Below, one piece after another: positions 13,359 to 26,300 of a stretch of DNA of 64,000 nucleotides. The stretch spans positions 25,426,501 to 25,490,500 of the forward strand of contig NC_068561.1 of assembly GCF_022201045.2 (NCBI RefSeq), given 5' to 3'. Source of the DNA: Citrus sinensis (Eukaryota > Streptophyta > Magnoliopsida > Sapindales > Rutaceae). A program made the translations under genes and the position numbers. The stretch's first letter is position 1. Each line of letters starts with the position of its first letter. The notes under the pieces were generated by a model. That model ran no database searches. It saw nothing but the letters and a program-made list of their open reading frames with translations, and had not been told where the DNA came from.

Positions 13359-14598
13359 ATGGGGAGGCCACCTTGTTGTGACAAAATTGGTATCAAGAAA
13401 GGACCATGGACTCCAGAAGAAGATATCATTTTAGTTTCTTATATTCAAGAGCATGGCCCTGGAAATTGGAGGGCTGTTCCCACTAATACAGGTTAATCAT
13501 ATTTTTTAAAATTTTTTCATGATTAATTTGCTTATTTGCATATTAGTTTGATGAGTAACATACTCTTTAATTTGTTTTCAGGATTGCTTAGATGCAGCAA
13601 AAGTTGCAGGCTTAGATGGACTAATTACCTAAGGCCAGGGATCAAGCGTGGGAATTTCACTGATCAAGAAGAGAAGATGATAATTCATCTGCAAGCACTT
13701 TTGGGCAACAGGTGTATTTCCAAAAATGCTTTTTCTTTAAGTGCATGCCTTTTTCTTTTATCAGAAGTGATTAGTTGGATGAGCACTGTTTGATGGTTGT
13801 TGCAGATGGGCTGCTATTGCTTCTTATCTCCGTCAGAGAACTGACAATGACATCAAGAACTATTGGAATACTCACTTGAAGAAGAAGGTTAAGAAGCTGC
13901 AACTAGCTGCTGCTGGCTGCTCTGAAGATAATAGCCAATATAGAGATGAGCTAGCTTCAGCTTCTTCACAGCAAATCTCAAGGGGCCAGTGGGAGAGAAG
14001 GCTGCAGACTGATATTCACATGGCTAAGCAAGCTCTATGTGCGGCCTTGTCACCAGATAAAGCGAGTATTTTGTCTGAATTGAAGCCTGCAAATGGGTTC
14101 ATTTCCTACACAAAACCAGCAGTTCAAGCACCAACTTACGCTTCAAGCACTGAGAACATTGCTAAGTTGCTCAAAGGGTGGACCAGAAACGCTCAAAAAA
14201 GTGCTTCTTCGAACTCAGGTGTTACTGATCAGAATTCAATTAATAACAATGTTAATCACATTGCTGGGGCAGAATCTGCTTCTAGTGAAGAGACTCCAAG
14301 CAAAGTTGCAAGCAACAGTACTGCCATAGAATTATCAGAGGCTTTTGAATCGTTGTTTGGTTTTGAGTCTTTTGATTCGTCAAATTCTACCGATTTATCT
14401 CAATCTGTGACCCCTGAGTCTAGCGCTTTTCAAGATTATGAGAGCAAGCAATTGTTATTAGATCCCAGTGCTGGTGCTGATGATGATCAAATGCCACAGC
14501 TGTCATTGCTTGAGAAGTGGCTTTTTGATGATCAAGGTGGGAAAGATTATCTTAATGACCTTAAATTAGATGATCATGAGGACACTGATATGTTCTGA
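13359..14598 (+). CDS. MYB30: R2R3-MYB transcription factor, subgroup 1 (MYB30-like)
   Basis: Nuclear DNA-binding regulator; this clade (MYB30/31/60/94/96) controls very-long-chain fatty acid and cuticular wax genes, stress or hypersensitive responses, and stomata. Three exons: 13359-13491, 13582-13711 and 13806-14598, both introns at the canonical MYB sites with GT-AG ends; 351 residues. R2 spans about residues 14-61 and R3 about 67-115, with the spaced tryptophans visible ([43 protein letters not shown]) and phenylalanine replacing the first R3 tryptophan as usual (RGNFTDQEE). C-terminal subgroup motifs are [20 protein letters not shown] (residues 146-165), [16 protein letters not shown] (198-213) and [12 protein letters not shown] (near 320-331). 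The RAVPTNTG and [11 protein letters not shown] wording and the neighbouring MIF and ZHD genes favour MYB30 among the clade, but orthology is not proven by eye. Confidence 0.95.
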
Positions 14599-17500
14599 TG
14601 AGAGAGCTGCGTCTGGTTTTAGGGCTTTCATTAAAGACTCTTTTTGATCTGTTTATTAATTATTTTGTAATTGCTCTTCTACAGTTCTACTGATTATAAT
14701 TCCATTTAGTGGCCTTAATTAAGTTTCAGATGGGACTCCTTCATCAATAGGACATAGTGTAAAATTCACAACATTATGTGATGATCATATGATATCCTTA
14801 GTCTTTTTCATCATTTTAATACCCATTTCTATCACATTAACAATGATCTGAATGCTCCAATGTGACCTTTGAAAACAAATATATATATATAAAAAAAAAG
14901 GAATTCTCCAATGTGATCAATTTTGACCTTGAGTGGATGAGTTTCGTAAAACGGAATAAGAAAAAAACTAAAACAAAAGAATATGGATGTACTAGCATCT
15001 TGGTAAAAGAGAGTACAAGCTTTTATTTTTTAGATGTTATGAAAATTATTAGTTGTTTGACTTTACTTTCTCGGTAGATCTGTTATCTGTGCATTCCTAG
15101 AAGAAAAAAAAAGTCAACCACCATGCAGCTTTGTATAATTGAATTAAGTTAATTGAAATGGAGGCAAAAGCAATAGTTAATTAATTACATTCACTGTGGC
15201 TGGGCTAGGCAGCTAGCTTTATACTCTGTTTAGTCAATGTGAAATAAATTCTCAGCTAAATCTGTAGACAATATTGGCTGTTTCAATTTTTTTTTTTTAA
15301 ATCATATTTTTGCAAAAAATGAAACCAAGTGGAGCCTAAAATTTGACGGCCTGTGTGAACTGCTAGCCACTTATAGCATGCAGTGGTTTCACCTTTAGTT
15401 AATGAATCACAGGAAGCTCTTGTTACTTTTTGGTCTCTTTGAATTTCTCTCTCTCAGTCAATTTACTGGCTGTGAGAAATTTATGTGGGTAGAAATTGCT
15501 TTGGAAATCTGCAGAATGGCCATAAATGCACATGTGAAGAGTTTTGATTATCACTTGTTTTTACAAGCTGGAGTTTGGTTTCATCCATTGACCTGAAAAA
15601 ATAAGTAGCTTACACACACACACACTGTAAAGACACATGAATCCATAAGTCTCCCATGAACTCCATTACCCAGTTGCCAAACCAAAACAAAAATTTCACA
15701 AAAATGGCAGGAAAAAAGAAAGGTTAAACAGACTGGAGATTTGCTTTTAGAAAAACACACACATTAGTTAAAAGTAGTGCTTAGTGAGTCTTTTTCCAGA
15801 ACCAGAACGAACACTTGCACGTTAAAAATTTCAATTTGACCGTATAGACCACTATTCAGTAGCTGACCATGGCTACTTAGTAGCTATACACGGTTATTTA
15901 GCACCAATGAACTATTGTTTGTGCCTAAAAAAGTGTAGGTGTCGGTGTCTATGCGATTGAAGTCACCGCACCTCAGTTGTAAATACTATTTTACCTAGTT
16001 GGTATACGCATGAAACATAAAGAGGTCCATCTTACGGATTAAAAGTCAGAGCACATCAGTCTTAAGTATACTTCTTTTGCCTTTACCATGCATGTTTGAA
16101 TGGTGAGGAAGGTATTTAATACGTGCTCCCTCTTGATGTATCAGGTGACAGTGGTATGGAGGGTTGGATTTGGATGTGAGCATTGTAACCTAACTTTGAA
16201 ATGTTTGAAAGAAAATCAAGATATCCCGCCCGCTTTCGAACGAGAGGATTTTGGGATTTTTCATTGAGACATCAATTAGTGCAATTACATGGGTGAAGTG
16301 ATGGATGCATGTGAAATTGGCAGTAATGGTAGGCAAAAGAGAGCTGGCATTAAACCTTTTCAACTTCGCATCAGAATCATCACGACGATGCTTTCAAATT
16401 TTGGTACTCTTTATGTCTATAGCACCTTAGCCTACAGTAATTGCAAAGGCTGGAGCCGGATCAATGTGTGCTAGCACAGTGCCATTGTCCAAAAGATAAC
16501 GCGGATCGGTGAATCGTGGACTTGTAAAGTCTCTCCCTCTCTCTATATATATAAACGTATATGCATATAAGCCAAGTTTCCCGGTTGACGGTATGCACCG
16601 ACTCGTGACAATTAAGCGGCTAGCTAGTATCAGAAGCTGATTCAATTTTGTAAGAAAAATTATTACAATCTGACATTACTTTACTCCCACTAATGTTGAA
16701 AACATATTTACCCTTATTCCACATTTTGTGAAAAATTTGATAAAGAGTCCCTCATGGAGGCTCCAACCGGGTACCGCCAGGCCGGAAGTTCATTGGAGAA
16801 GCTGATTCAAATTAGTTAAATTTGGTTAGTTTAAATACTTAATTGGACACCGCACACCTAAATTATTTTGAGCATCAACTTATGTTTATAATCACAAAAC
16901 TACTCGAAGCTCTTAAATCAACATCCACATAATCAATTTTGGATATTTATGTCTAAAACGAATTGTATCATTTATTTCAAAATATTTGAAGCTCAATCCC
17001 CTTGATTTATATCATTAACGATAATTCCGACTAGCTATTAAATAGTTATTTGTTTTGTAATTGTGTAAAAACAAAATTAAATATGAACTCTCTTGACAAA
17101 TTTAATGGACATAATTTAAGAATATTCAAGTTAATTTCAGTCAACAAACACAATGCAGATATGTGGGACGACATGTGCACATTGTGTTGAACATTTTGCT
17201 AGTTATCTTGTCATTTGGTAGAAGAGAAGTTAGGTCCCCTACGTCCCTTATGCTAACCCTCGTTTGTATACAATTAGGTACTCTTATTGTTTTGGTTTAG
17301 ATAATCGGATTTTATACATACGATACGAATTGTGTGTCAACATTTCTAGTATTTAGGGATGAATCGTTGGGACAAAGTCATGTGTCTCCCACGCACATGA
17401 TCTCGTAAACCCACCTCATTTTGCATGCATATGAATGTGATCGGCGAGCAGTTAATTGGGACAGCATGAGTTTGCACACACACCCAATATGATATGATAT

Positions 17501-17742
17501 AATATAATAAATATACAATTCAAACAGCAAAGTTATAATAATATTATTATCATTATTGTATTTATTATATTATACATACATGTATTAATTGTCCAAAACC
17601 AACATGCCGAGGAGGGGAGTAAATTTAATTAGTCAAGAATCGAACGAAACAAAGTTTCAAAAGCTATTTTTATATTTGTATATATTTATATGTACGCAAC
17701 GTAAGAATAGAAATTTCACAAATTAAACATTTGTTTTCCACA
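14599..17742. other. MYB 3' UTR and AT-rich spacer
   Basis: The first few hundred bases are the MYB 3' UTR. The rest has only short chance frames. A weak foldback of about 60 bp lies at 15836-15900 (CAGTAGC...GCTACTTAG core). Nothing else supportable. Confidence 0.5.
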
Positions 17743-17751
17743 TTAAACTTG
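17743..17751 (+). repeat. 9-bp target-site duplication (left)
   Basis: TTAAACTTG, identical to 18745-18753 at the other end of the Mutator-like element. Confidence 0.88.
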
Positions 17752-18744
17752 GGGTAATTTATCGTCAGCCCCCAATTGTTTAGACATTTAGCACCGCGCA
17801 CCCACATCTTTCGACTATGTGCACTGCACCCCCATTTCCGTCAAACCACCGTCAACTTAACGCCAAACAAGGGTAAAATGATAAGTTCATATAACATTAA
17901 AATAATAAATAAAAAAACTAAAAGAAACACTCTTTTATCATTCTTTTTCCCCCCTTTTCTCTCTCTCTCTCGTTTCATTTTTTCTTCTTCTTCTCCTTCT
18001 TCTTCTTGCCTTTCACTGCAGCTGCTGCCGGTGTGATCTGCCGCCGTCTTGAATCGACAACAACAAAATGGCGCATGCTGCATGATCTGCCACTACTCGA
18101 AATCATTGCATCCATTGCTGCACGAAACCGCCGACGCCACTGCATGAAGTTGCCGCTGTTCTCGCTGCCTCTATAATTTAATTTTTTAAAATTAGTTTTA
18201 GGGTTTTTTAGTTTTGGCTCCTTTTGTTAAATTTTCTTGGTTTGGGTTTCTTTTGTAATTGAATTTTACAGTGAAATTTTGGTATAATTATCTTAGGTTT
18301 CTTGATTATTGGGTTTTGTTTGTTTTGGTGGGATTATTGGAATTATTTTGTAATCTACTAATAATTTGTGTTTAATTTTTTTCTTACCCTTGGAATCATG
18401 CCTTTTCTCTCATATTGGAGATTATCGGTTTTACAATTTTGTTATGATAATGAAACAAGAAAAAATCATTTCAATATATTATTGAAAAAAAAAAAAAAAA
18501 ACTGATATTATAATAATTAATTTTCATTCATAATGTAAATTTTATAAGTTATAGGGGTATTTTTGTACTTCAGATTCAACGCAATTCAAACTAAGGGTAG
18601 TATGGTCTTTTAAGTTAATAACAGTCTAAACAGTTGGAATTAACTGATTTTTTTACGAAAATGGGGGCGCGGTGCACATGGTCGAAACTTGTGGGTGCCA
18701 GGTGCTAATGGTCGAAACATATGGGGGCTGACGATAAATAACCC
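17752..18744. mobile_element. Non-autonomous Mutator-like element (possible Pack-MULE)
   Basis: 993-bp element with long terminal inverted repeats of about 90 bp. The left end reads GGGTAATTTATCGTCAGCCC, and the right end, read on the opposite strand, GGGTTATTTATCGTCAGCCC; similarity continues through the CACCCACA and CCCCCATTT stretches. A perfect 9-bp duplication (TTAAACTTG) flanks it, the hallmark of the Mutator superfamily. No transposase is encoded. The interior holds a pyrimidine-rich tract followed by an unusually GC-rich stretch (about 18015-18170) and then T-rich intron-like DNA, which could be a captured host fragment; this is inference only. Confidence 0.88.
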
Positions 18745-18825
18745 TTAAACTTGAAACGTTTATGAATTAGACTTGGAACCCTGGAACTCAAGATATTAAT
18801 TTCAATATTTCACTTTAAACATAAG

Positions 18826-19954
18826 TGGGGGTGGGCATGGGTTGTGTTTTGAGTCAACCTAAGTCAAACCATAAAAGTTTGAGTCCAACTCAAATATTTC
18901 CAACCCAACTCATTTGGGTTTGGTTCGAATTTTATTATCAAAATATTTTTTGTTTTGATAAATTTAATTATATCAAAATTATAATAATTATTAATTGTTA
19001 TTAATTATTAAGTTGATATTAAAATATGAAAAAATACAGTGGATAAAAATTATTAGTAATAAATTTTACAATAACATCATCCTTAAATTAAAGAATACTA
19101 GAAAATTAAGATAAATTTTAATCACGAAAGCTATTCTTTTCTCAATAAATGAGAACGTAAACTCTAATAATAAACCTCTACAAACATACATTAATAAGTA
19201 AATTCAAAGAAGGAAAAAAAACACTAGTAGTATTAAGTATTAACCATGTTACAACACAAACTAAACTCTATCAATGTCCATACAAATCAAAATAAGATAA
19301 GACGTCTCAACTCAAGTGTCAAAGCAATCCATCATAATCATTCTCATCCGCAGTACTTTAATTAAGAGATTCCACGATTAATTGAGTTTGCTCCTTCACC
19401 AACAAATATATAAATGTTAAATGAAAAATAAAAGTTTTTTAAAACTTATTTTGAATTTTATTAGCTCAATTCGGGAACTTGTAATACAAATCAAAACAAC
19501 AAATAAATGAAAACAAATAAGATTTTGCAATTTCAGCTGAGGACAATGAACGAACATACACCATTTGAGAATTTTTACGTCATTGTTTTAGAAAGGAGAA
19601 GTTGCAGCTTGAAAGGTAGCTATTTTGAATTCAGATAGGCAAATGGTCCATTTATTTAATTTAGATTTGTTTTCACATGTTACTTTCATTTTCTAGCTGT
19701 TAACACTTGATCACACCATGAGCAATTTAATAGTAGGCTTTCACTTATTTGTTTTCATTTATTTCATTTGATAAGTTTAAGTGTTGGGGTTTTATCCATG
19801 ATCCATAAATAAACCATCCCCAACCCATAATAAAATGGTTTTTTTTTATATAAATCTCAAATCTAACCTATTTTCATGATTTACCCAACCAAAACCATTT
19901 TATTTGGTTTGGGTTTGGGTAAACCCATGGGTTGTGGGTTAATGTCCACCCCTA
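18826..19954. mobile_element. Non-autonomous hAT-like element
   Basis: 1129-bp element. Ends are TGGGGGTGGGCAT (left) and TAGGGGTGGACAT (right end, opposite strand), matching the TAGGGGTGGGC termini common to plant hAT elements. The 8-bp sequence AACATAAG occurs immediately outside both ends (18818-18825 and 19955-19962), the expected hAT duplication length. Subterminal copies of CATGGGTTGTG occur at both ends. The interior is AT-rich with no transposase frame. It starts 82 bp after the end of the Mutator-like element. Confidence 0.88.
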
Positions 19955-19962
19955 AACATAAG

Positions 19963-21502
19963 AGACAAACATATAATACTTTGTTCTTAAACATAACATA
20001 AAACTCACAGTGTTATACAAGGATTGATTTTCTTCAAAAATAATCAATTATTTTTTATCATATATATTCTCATACGTTTGTAACATAATATATTAAAAAA
20101 TAATCATATCATTACTATTGGTAACATTTTCCCTAATAGGTCCATAGAATTGCTAATCAACAAAAACTCATTGGGCTGTTAACAGAGTGGGGCTCAAATG
20201 AACCCATTAGACCAATCCAACGGGCTTCAATAGGCGACCCGACTCAATACCATTTTCGGCTCCAGCCGTAAAAGCCACCTCAGCTAGGCTTTAACAGACG
20301 CGTCTCAAAACCCAGAAGCACATCCATTAGTCCCAAACCTGCAAAAACGAAACACAAAAGTCGAAAGGAAGCAGCTTCGCCTCGTTTCGGGTATCAAACT
20401 TTTCTCTTTACATACTCTGTCTTGCCCTGTTTGTTCGGTTATTGAGAAAGCTGTGGAAGAGAAAAATTATAAAAAAAAAAAATGGTTGTATTATTTTTGC
20501 TTGGAATAGCATTTAGCAACTTGGCTTATAGTTTTATTTACAATTATTGTGTCAAAAATTAAGCTTTTTAACATAAGTAGCATGATTTTTCACGTGTCAT
20601 GGAACTCGAGAACAAGAGTGTTATTCAAACGTTTAATTAACAATCTTTATACCTACTTATATATGGTTGTTTTCTGTTAAGTTTATAGAACTATTGAAAT
20701 GTGGTGATTAGGTTTGGTAAAAAAAATCCGTGCCGGCCCAGTTTAGGTCCGCGGACAAAATAATAGATAGGAAGCCCATATATTATGGGTCTAGTTAAGA
20801 GCCTTTCAAAAAACCTTGGCTTTTTAATATTTATATATATATGAATTAAAAAAAAAAAAAAAACACGATTCAAATTGGCAAAAAAAAGAAGGGAAAAAAT
20901 CAAAAGAGTCAAAATGCAAAACAATGAAACAGTCGAACCCTAACTCCCTACTGCTTCATTACACCCACCCATAAAGGAAGAACCAAGTGAGCCAGAGCAA
21001 CAGCCGCACCTTCATTGCCTCACACCCACCCAACAATTGTAGCCACCACCGTTCGGTGTTCAGTGATCGTCGATTGAGTTCGATCCAGCGCAAGCCGCCA
21101 ACCCGACGCAGCCACGCGAGCCCAGCACGCGACGCAGCGGAGAACCCAGCGGCAACGCGAGCCGAACCAGCGCCCACGCGAACCGAACCACCAGCAAACC
21201 ATCACCAACTCCGCCTCAAGTAAGCGTTAAATTTTTTTATTGTGGAAATTCTGAGAAATTATTGTAGAATTTCGATTATCTGTCGAATATCTGTTGAATT
21301 ATTGTAGAAATTTTGTATTGTAGAATATTATGAGTTTGTGGTTTAGAAAATGTTCTGTGTTGATAGAAAAATATTATGAGATTATGGTGCACAAAAAATG
21401 TTCTGTATTGTTGGAAAAATGTTCTGTATTGATTTTGATTGTTATTGTCAAATAAGCTGATTATTGTGTTCTTTATTCAAGGGCATATTTTTCGGGGAGA
21501 AA
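19963..21502 (+). promoter_or_regulatory. mL41 promoter and leader region with two candidate 5' exons
   Basis: Several GGGCT/GGCCCA-type motifs occur (for example 20171-20220 and near 20747). One candidate leader is around 20330-20390, ending in a GTATC donor. A second is the GC-rich block about 20930-21220, which begins near a telobox-like AACCCTAA (20936-20943) and ends at a good GTAAGC donor (21221). Either could splice to the AAG acceptor just before 21482, upstream of the start codon at 21503. Which is used cannot be decided from sequence. Confidence 0.4.
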
Positions 21503-23307
21503 ATGCCTTTGGGACTCATATTAGGGATAGGAAGAGCTTTTCGAAGAAAGCGTACATCATCACTTGACATTCTCTCCTCAAAACGTGCACCTCGAGATTA
21601 TTACAAGGGAAAAAATTGCAAGTCTACTGGTTTTCATACTCGTAAAGGTTTGGCTTCTCCCCACATTGAGTTTGCAATTTACCGGTTTCGAGCCTAAACC
21701 TGTATATTAGATGTTGAAGACATTGATAATGATGATTGTTGAGTTTAAAGAAACATAGCAACCTTGCTTTTACTCTTTGAGAATTATTAATATAGGAGAA
21801 GGCTTAACAATATGCGTATGTGAATTCTAATGCTGGGTGAGATTTAGATCGACCAGGGACTATGTTAAGTTTTATGAGTGCTTTAATTTGTTAATAAGAT
21901 GACATTTTCATAATCGCAAGCTTAAACATTTTAGTGTAATCTGAAATTCTTCATTTTGTATTATTTGACCCATCCTTTGGGATTCAGATTTTGCTACTAT
22001 GTGTTAACATACTTCTTCAGTTTTTCTAGCACTCTACGCGTGTATTTTACCATTCCGTTCTTCTTCATGGTTCAGGCAGGTTGAGTTAGTAGACCACTAT
22101 AAGCCCCCCAACCTAAAAATAACCCCAGAACCTAAAACTAAGTTTCCAAGGATAAGGTGTTTCGTTTTGAATTCCTGGAGTCTGATCATAATTTCTCTGA
22201 AATAATGTTAAAATGTTACCAAGTTACCTGCTTACAGCATATGTGATTTCATTGTTTGTAATATAATAATTGATTGCAGGTGGATATGTCGTGGTGCAAG
22301 AAAAACTACCAAATTATGTTGTCCCTGATTTGACCGACTTCAAGGTTCTAATATTCTCTCCTTTCTTTCTTAATATATGTAAATGTTTCCTCGTCGCATT
22401 GAGTTTTGCAGTTGACATAGCTGACTACAGCATGGTGTGAAATGTATGAGTATCTTGATGAAATTTGTACAATCTAATTCAGTTTGAGGAATCCAAGGAC
22501 CCTGTTCTTTTACAAGCAAGATATGAACTGGTTAGGACAAATTGTAGTCCCTTGCCACCCTATGAAGAATCTGTAGAATTATCCTCAACTCAAGGCTAAT
22601 AGAGATGTCAAAACTTGATTGAATTCTGCTGTTGTACATTTGAGGCTGAGATGCTTGTCTTTTCCATGGACATTATTTTGCTTCAAAATGCTTTTTGAAA
22701 GATAATGTAGAATCTTTCCAATGGTTCATCTTTAAGTTTGCAGCAAGATCTTTACGAAATCTCTAGAGGTGTAACTCTAGGGATTAGATTCTTTTAAGGC
22801 CTGTGCTTGTATGCGATAATCTCTCAGGAGGTTCATTTATGCTTCAAGCATTTAGCTTTGCTTCATGTGAGAGTTTGGTAGTGCTGCTTAACAAATTTAT
22901 TGATGAATGATTGGATGCTGTTTCAATCATCCCAGATTTTTCTTAACGTGGTTTGGTAGATGTTTCCAATCTTCTGCTTGGTATCTGCACAGATGAAATG
23001 ATGCCACTTACATTGTTAAGCCATATGTTATGGAACTTTGGCTAATTCAATATGGTGTTGGGACTGCCCGTCTTCATATTCTTTCGTGGGTCATTACTTT
23101 CTTATCACTTGTCATATGCTGAAAATCTTCAGATTTGGTTCATAACTTAGATAGCAATTAGCAAATTAGCAATCGACCATTCTCATTTATAGATGAAGTG
23201 TTTTGCATGATTGCTGACCCAGTCCATCCTTGCAGCTTAAGCCATATGTATCTCAGTGCCCGAGAGAAGTGAAGACGGCAGAAGCTGCAGAACCCGGAAA
23301 ACAATAA
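21503..23307 (+). CDS. MRPL41: Mitochondrial large-subunit ribosomal protein mL41 (L27/MRP-L27 family)
   Basis: Nuclear-encoded protein of the mitochondrial ribosome. Three coding exons: 21503-21647, 22280-22344 and 23236-23307, GT-AG introns, phases exact, 93 residues. The start MPLGLILGIGRAFRRKRTSS gives a basic N-terminus; residues 27-50 (KRAPRDYYKGKNCKSTGFHT core) and VVPDL-DFK followed by LKPYVSQC are the family signature. The VVPDLTxFKLKPYVS string also occurs in the human protein, which is why the exon at 23236 is taken as the normal last exon. An alternative in-phase last exon at 22483-22599, inside intron 2, would instead give a 108-residue form with an unrelated tail (see findings). 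Upstream leader exons are probable but unresolved. Confidence 0.92.
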
Positions 23308-26300
23308 GAAGGATTTTCTGATATTTCCTCTTAACTGCTGCAATCATGTGGAATGTTTTCAAGTTGGACACAATCTTGTGACTCAAAACTAGACGAGAGA
23401 CTTTACTTTCTTTTCACTTTTCTTCTTGTCTTGGATGTTCAAACTTTCGCCAGTTCATGTTAGCATTTCCACCTGTAGATTCCAGTGGTATTTAGCACCT
23501 TCAGACAAATTTCTGTCTGCAGTATACTTATCTGGTTTTTATCTACAAGTTTTCCAAGTTTCTGTTGTGGTCCATCCAAATGGTAACATTTCTTCTTCTT
23601 AGGGACCACTTGTTGAGCTGATTGATATTTTAAGATTAGAATTTGGTGACAGATGCCAACCGAGTATAATTGGTCTTACTAGCCATCAAACTTAGTAGCA
23701 CTGTCGACTTACCCCCCTGAACTGGTTCCTTTAAATTAAAATAATTGTGAAGTACAATTCTTTAACTCCCCAATTCATTATTGAAATAATGAAAGTGTAG
23801 AGAAAGAGCCAAATTCATCTGAATCGGAAAAAAAATTGAAAAAAAAAAAAAAAAGAGAGCATAACTCATAAAAAAATTTTATGAGAAGTAACACTTTGAT
23901 AAAAATGGCAAAGATTATCACATGAGATCTTATGGCCAAATCTTTCCTTGCTGTCAATTAGCAGAGGCAGTTGTGATTCATGTGCAATTGCAGAGCTGTG
24001 CTTTGTCCCCAGTCCTACACAAAATTTAAATTCAATACCTTAAAAAAAAAAAAAACCCGAAATCTTTAGCATTTGTCAGATGCCATGCCAATTATGGTGT
24101 GACATTTTTTACTGCCTTCTTAAGTGCTCTTGAGAGTAATTCGGCCGGGGAGGGGAAAAAAGAAAAAAAGAAAAAAGTAGAGAACTTACTCATTCCTAAT
24201 TTTCTACTACAAAATTCTAAATTTTTGTAACTTTATATATTAATATAACGAAACTTATGATTTGTATCGAAAAACGTGTAACAAAAAAAAAGGTAAGAAC
24301 AGTAGTACCACACTGTAAAATGACTTCAACGTTGTATGCACAGGGTTAAAATTTAGACAAATAATTAATGCTTGTTAGGTGTAATTTTTGTGGTCTTGCT
24401 CAGAAAAAGATTTCTTATGAATGATTATGATTTGGAGGATAAGATTTGCGTAGGACAAGTTGCAATCAATCAACACCGAATTTTCCTTATTTATGTTAAA
24501 ATCTCATTGTAATCAGAATTATTGGTCATCTTGTTTTAATGACTTGTTAGCGTTTTTGGATGTCAATCACAAATTGAGAAAAAAATGAATTGAATGGTTA
24601 ATAAGAAGCCTAAGATTCTTTTTTCCTTTTTTTCCTTATGACACCAAAAGCCAAAATCTGAAAAACTTTACACTGTTGAATATTTCAAATGGGGTTGGGT
24701 TGTTGAGAAGCAAAAGAGGCCTTAGCTTTCACTATCTCCTCAAAACACAATCACACTATTGATTAAAGTCTCAATCAAACCCTCTAATCCAACCCGATTA
24801 TTAATAAACTCCCCATTCTTTTTTTCTTTTCCCTTCTGTTGTCTTCTGTTCTTTTCTCTTTTGTTTTCAATAATTATCTTTTATTTCTTCACCTCTCTCA
24901 TGGGCGCCCACACACAAACATTTTTTAAACACGTGTACTTATGTTTGACCATGTATTCTGATTTCCTTTCATGTGCATTTCTTATTAATTTTTTAAGAAT
25001 ATTACAAGTTAAATCATATTTATAGTTTGAAATCTGTCAAAATCTACTTAGATACCAAAATGGATTGCCATTAGGTTAATTGATGGTCCTACGCACGCTC
25101 CCTAACTATAGTAGTTAACATTTAACTTGCGTAAGTTGTTTTTCAGTCTAATCTTAATCCAAAAGGTTAGTCTCTCCTTACCATAGTTCCAAAAAATTTT
25201 ATTCTATAAATAAATGTTTTCAGAGAGATGGAGGCATTAGGCAACTCCAGCCCCGAAATTCAAATTTAGCTCACAATAAATTTTAGGGCTAGTCCATAGA
25301 GAAAATAATTCCGCCACTGCTGACCAAAAGTAGTAAAAAGATTGACAAAATTTTTGATGGATGATATTACATCGTCTCCAATCAACATCAATTACCATGT
25401 CTACCCAAATATGATTTGAGTTAAAGTGATTATAAATTTTTATTTTTTTTTTGGGGGGGATATCTTTGGCGGCCTAAATATCATTTTCATGGAGATTGCA
25501 AGTGTACAGATTTTTTGTTGTGTGTAAATATGTTGGCTACAAGTGACGCACAAGTAGAAGAGAACAAATTTTAACTAGCAAAAGTAGATAAAATTTTAAA
25601 GAGAATTTTATATATATCATTCTGTTCACATCAATATTGAATTATGGATGATTAAAAGTTCAGTAATAATCCAATTATTTCGATAAGTTTCGGTAATTAT
25701 CAATGACCAAAATGAACTTATAAAACCTTTGCATACAGCATTTTATTTTCTCACTACAAAATTTTGTGTCACATATTTTTTTCTAGTGACGACTTCATGT
25801 TGAGGCAATAAACCTCGGAAAGAGTTTTACAAGCAGAATGATTACTACGTGACAATTCTCTTTAATTTATTGCTTTTTCCGAACCTTAGTAGGGGATCAT
25901 TCATTTGAATTAAGGTTGACTTTTAGCTATTGGTGTTTGATTCAAATTTGGGCAAATAATGCCACGTTTTGAAGTTTGTGATGTAAGAGTTGATTAGATT
26001 ACCTATTCTTTGTTGCAACTTTGTCAATTTTCTTCATTTAAGATCTTAAATTTAAAATTATGTTGTTTTCTTAATTTTAGAAAATTCAATTGAATTTTAT
26101 GTTTTTGTTGAAAATTCAAATTTGTTTCTCTTTTAAATAAATAGCTAGTAATTTGTTTTGAAATACAATTTTAATTTTCTACTTTATAATTTATTTTAAG
26201 AGCACTAATATTTATTTTTCCATAAAGTCAATACGAAGGCGACAGGAAAGACAACCCCTGTTGTCTTTTTTGTCACTCACTTGTTAATTTATATTATTTT

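Noticed and set aside
15836-15900. Foldback resembling a small MITE or miRNA precursor
   Set aside because: The arms contain several mismatches and gaps, there is no target duplication, and no known miRNA sequence was recognised.
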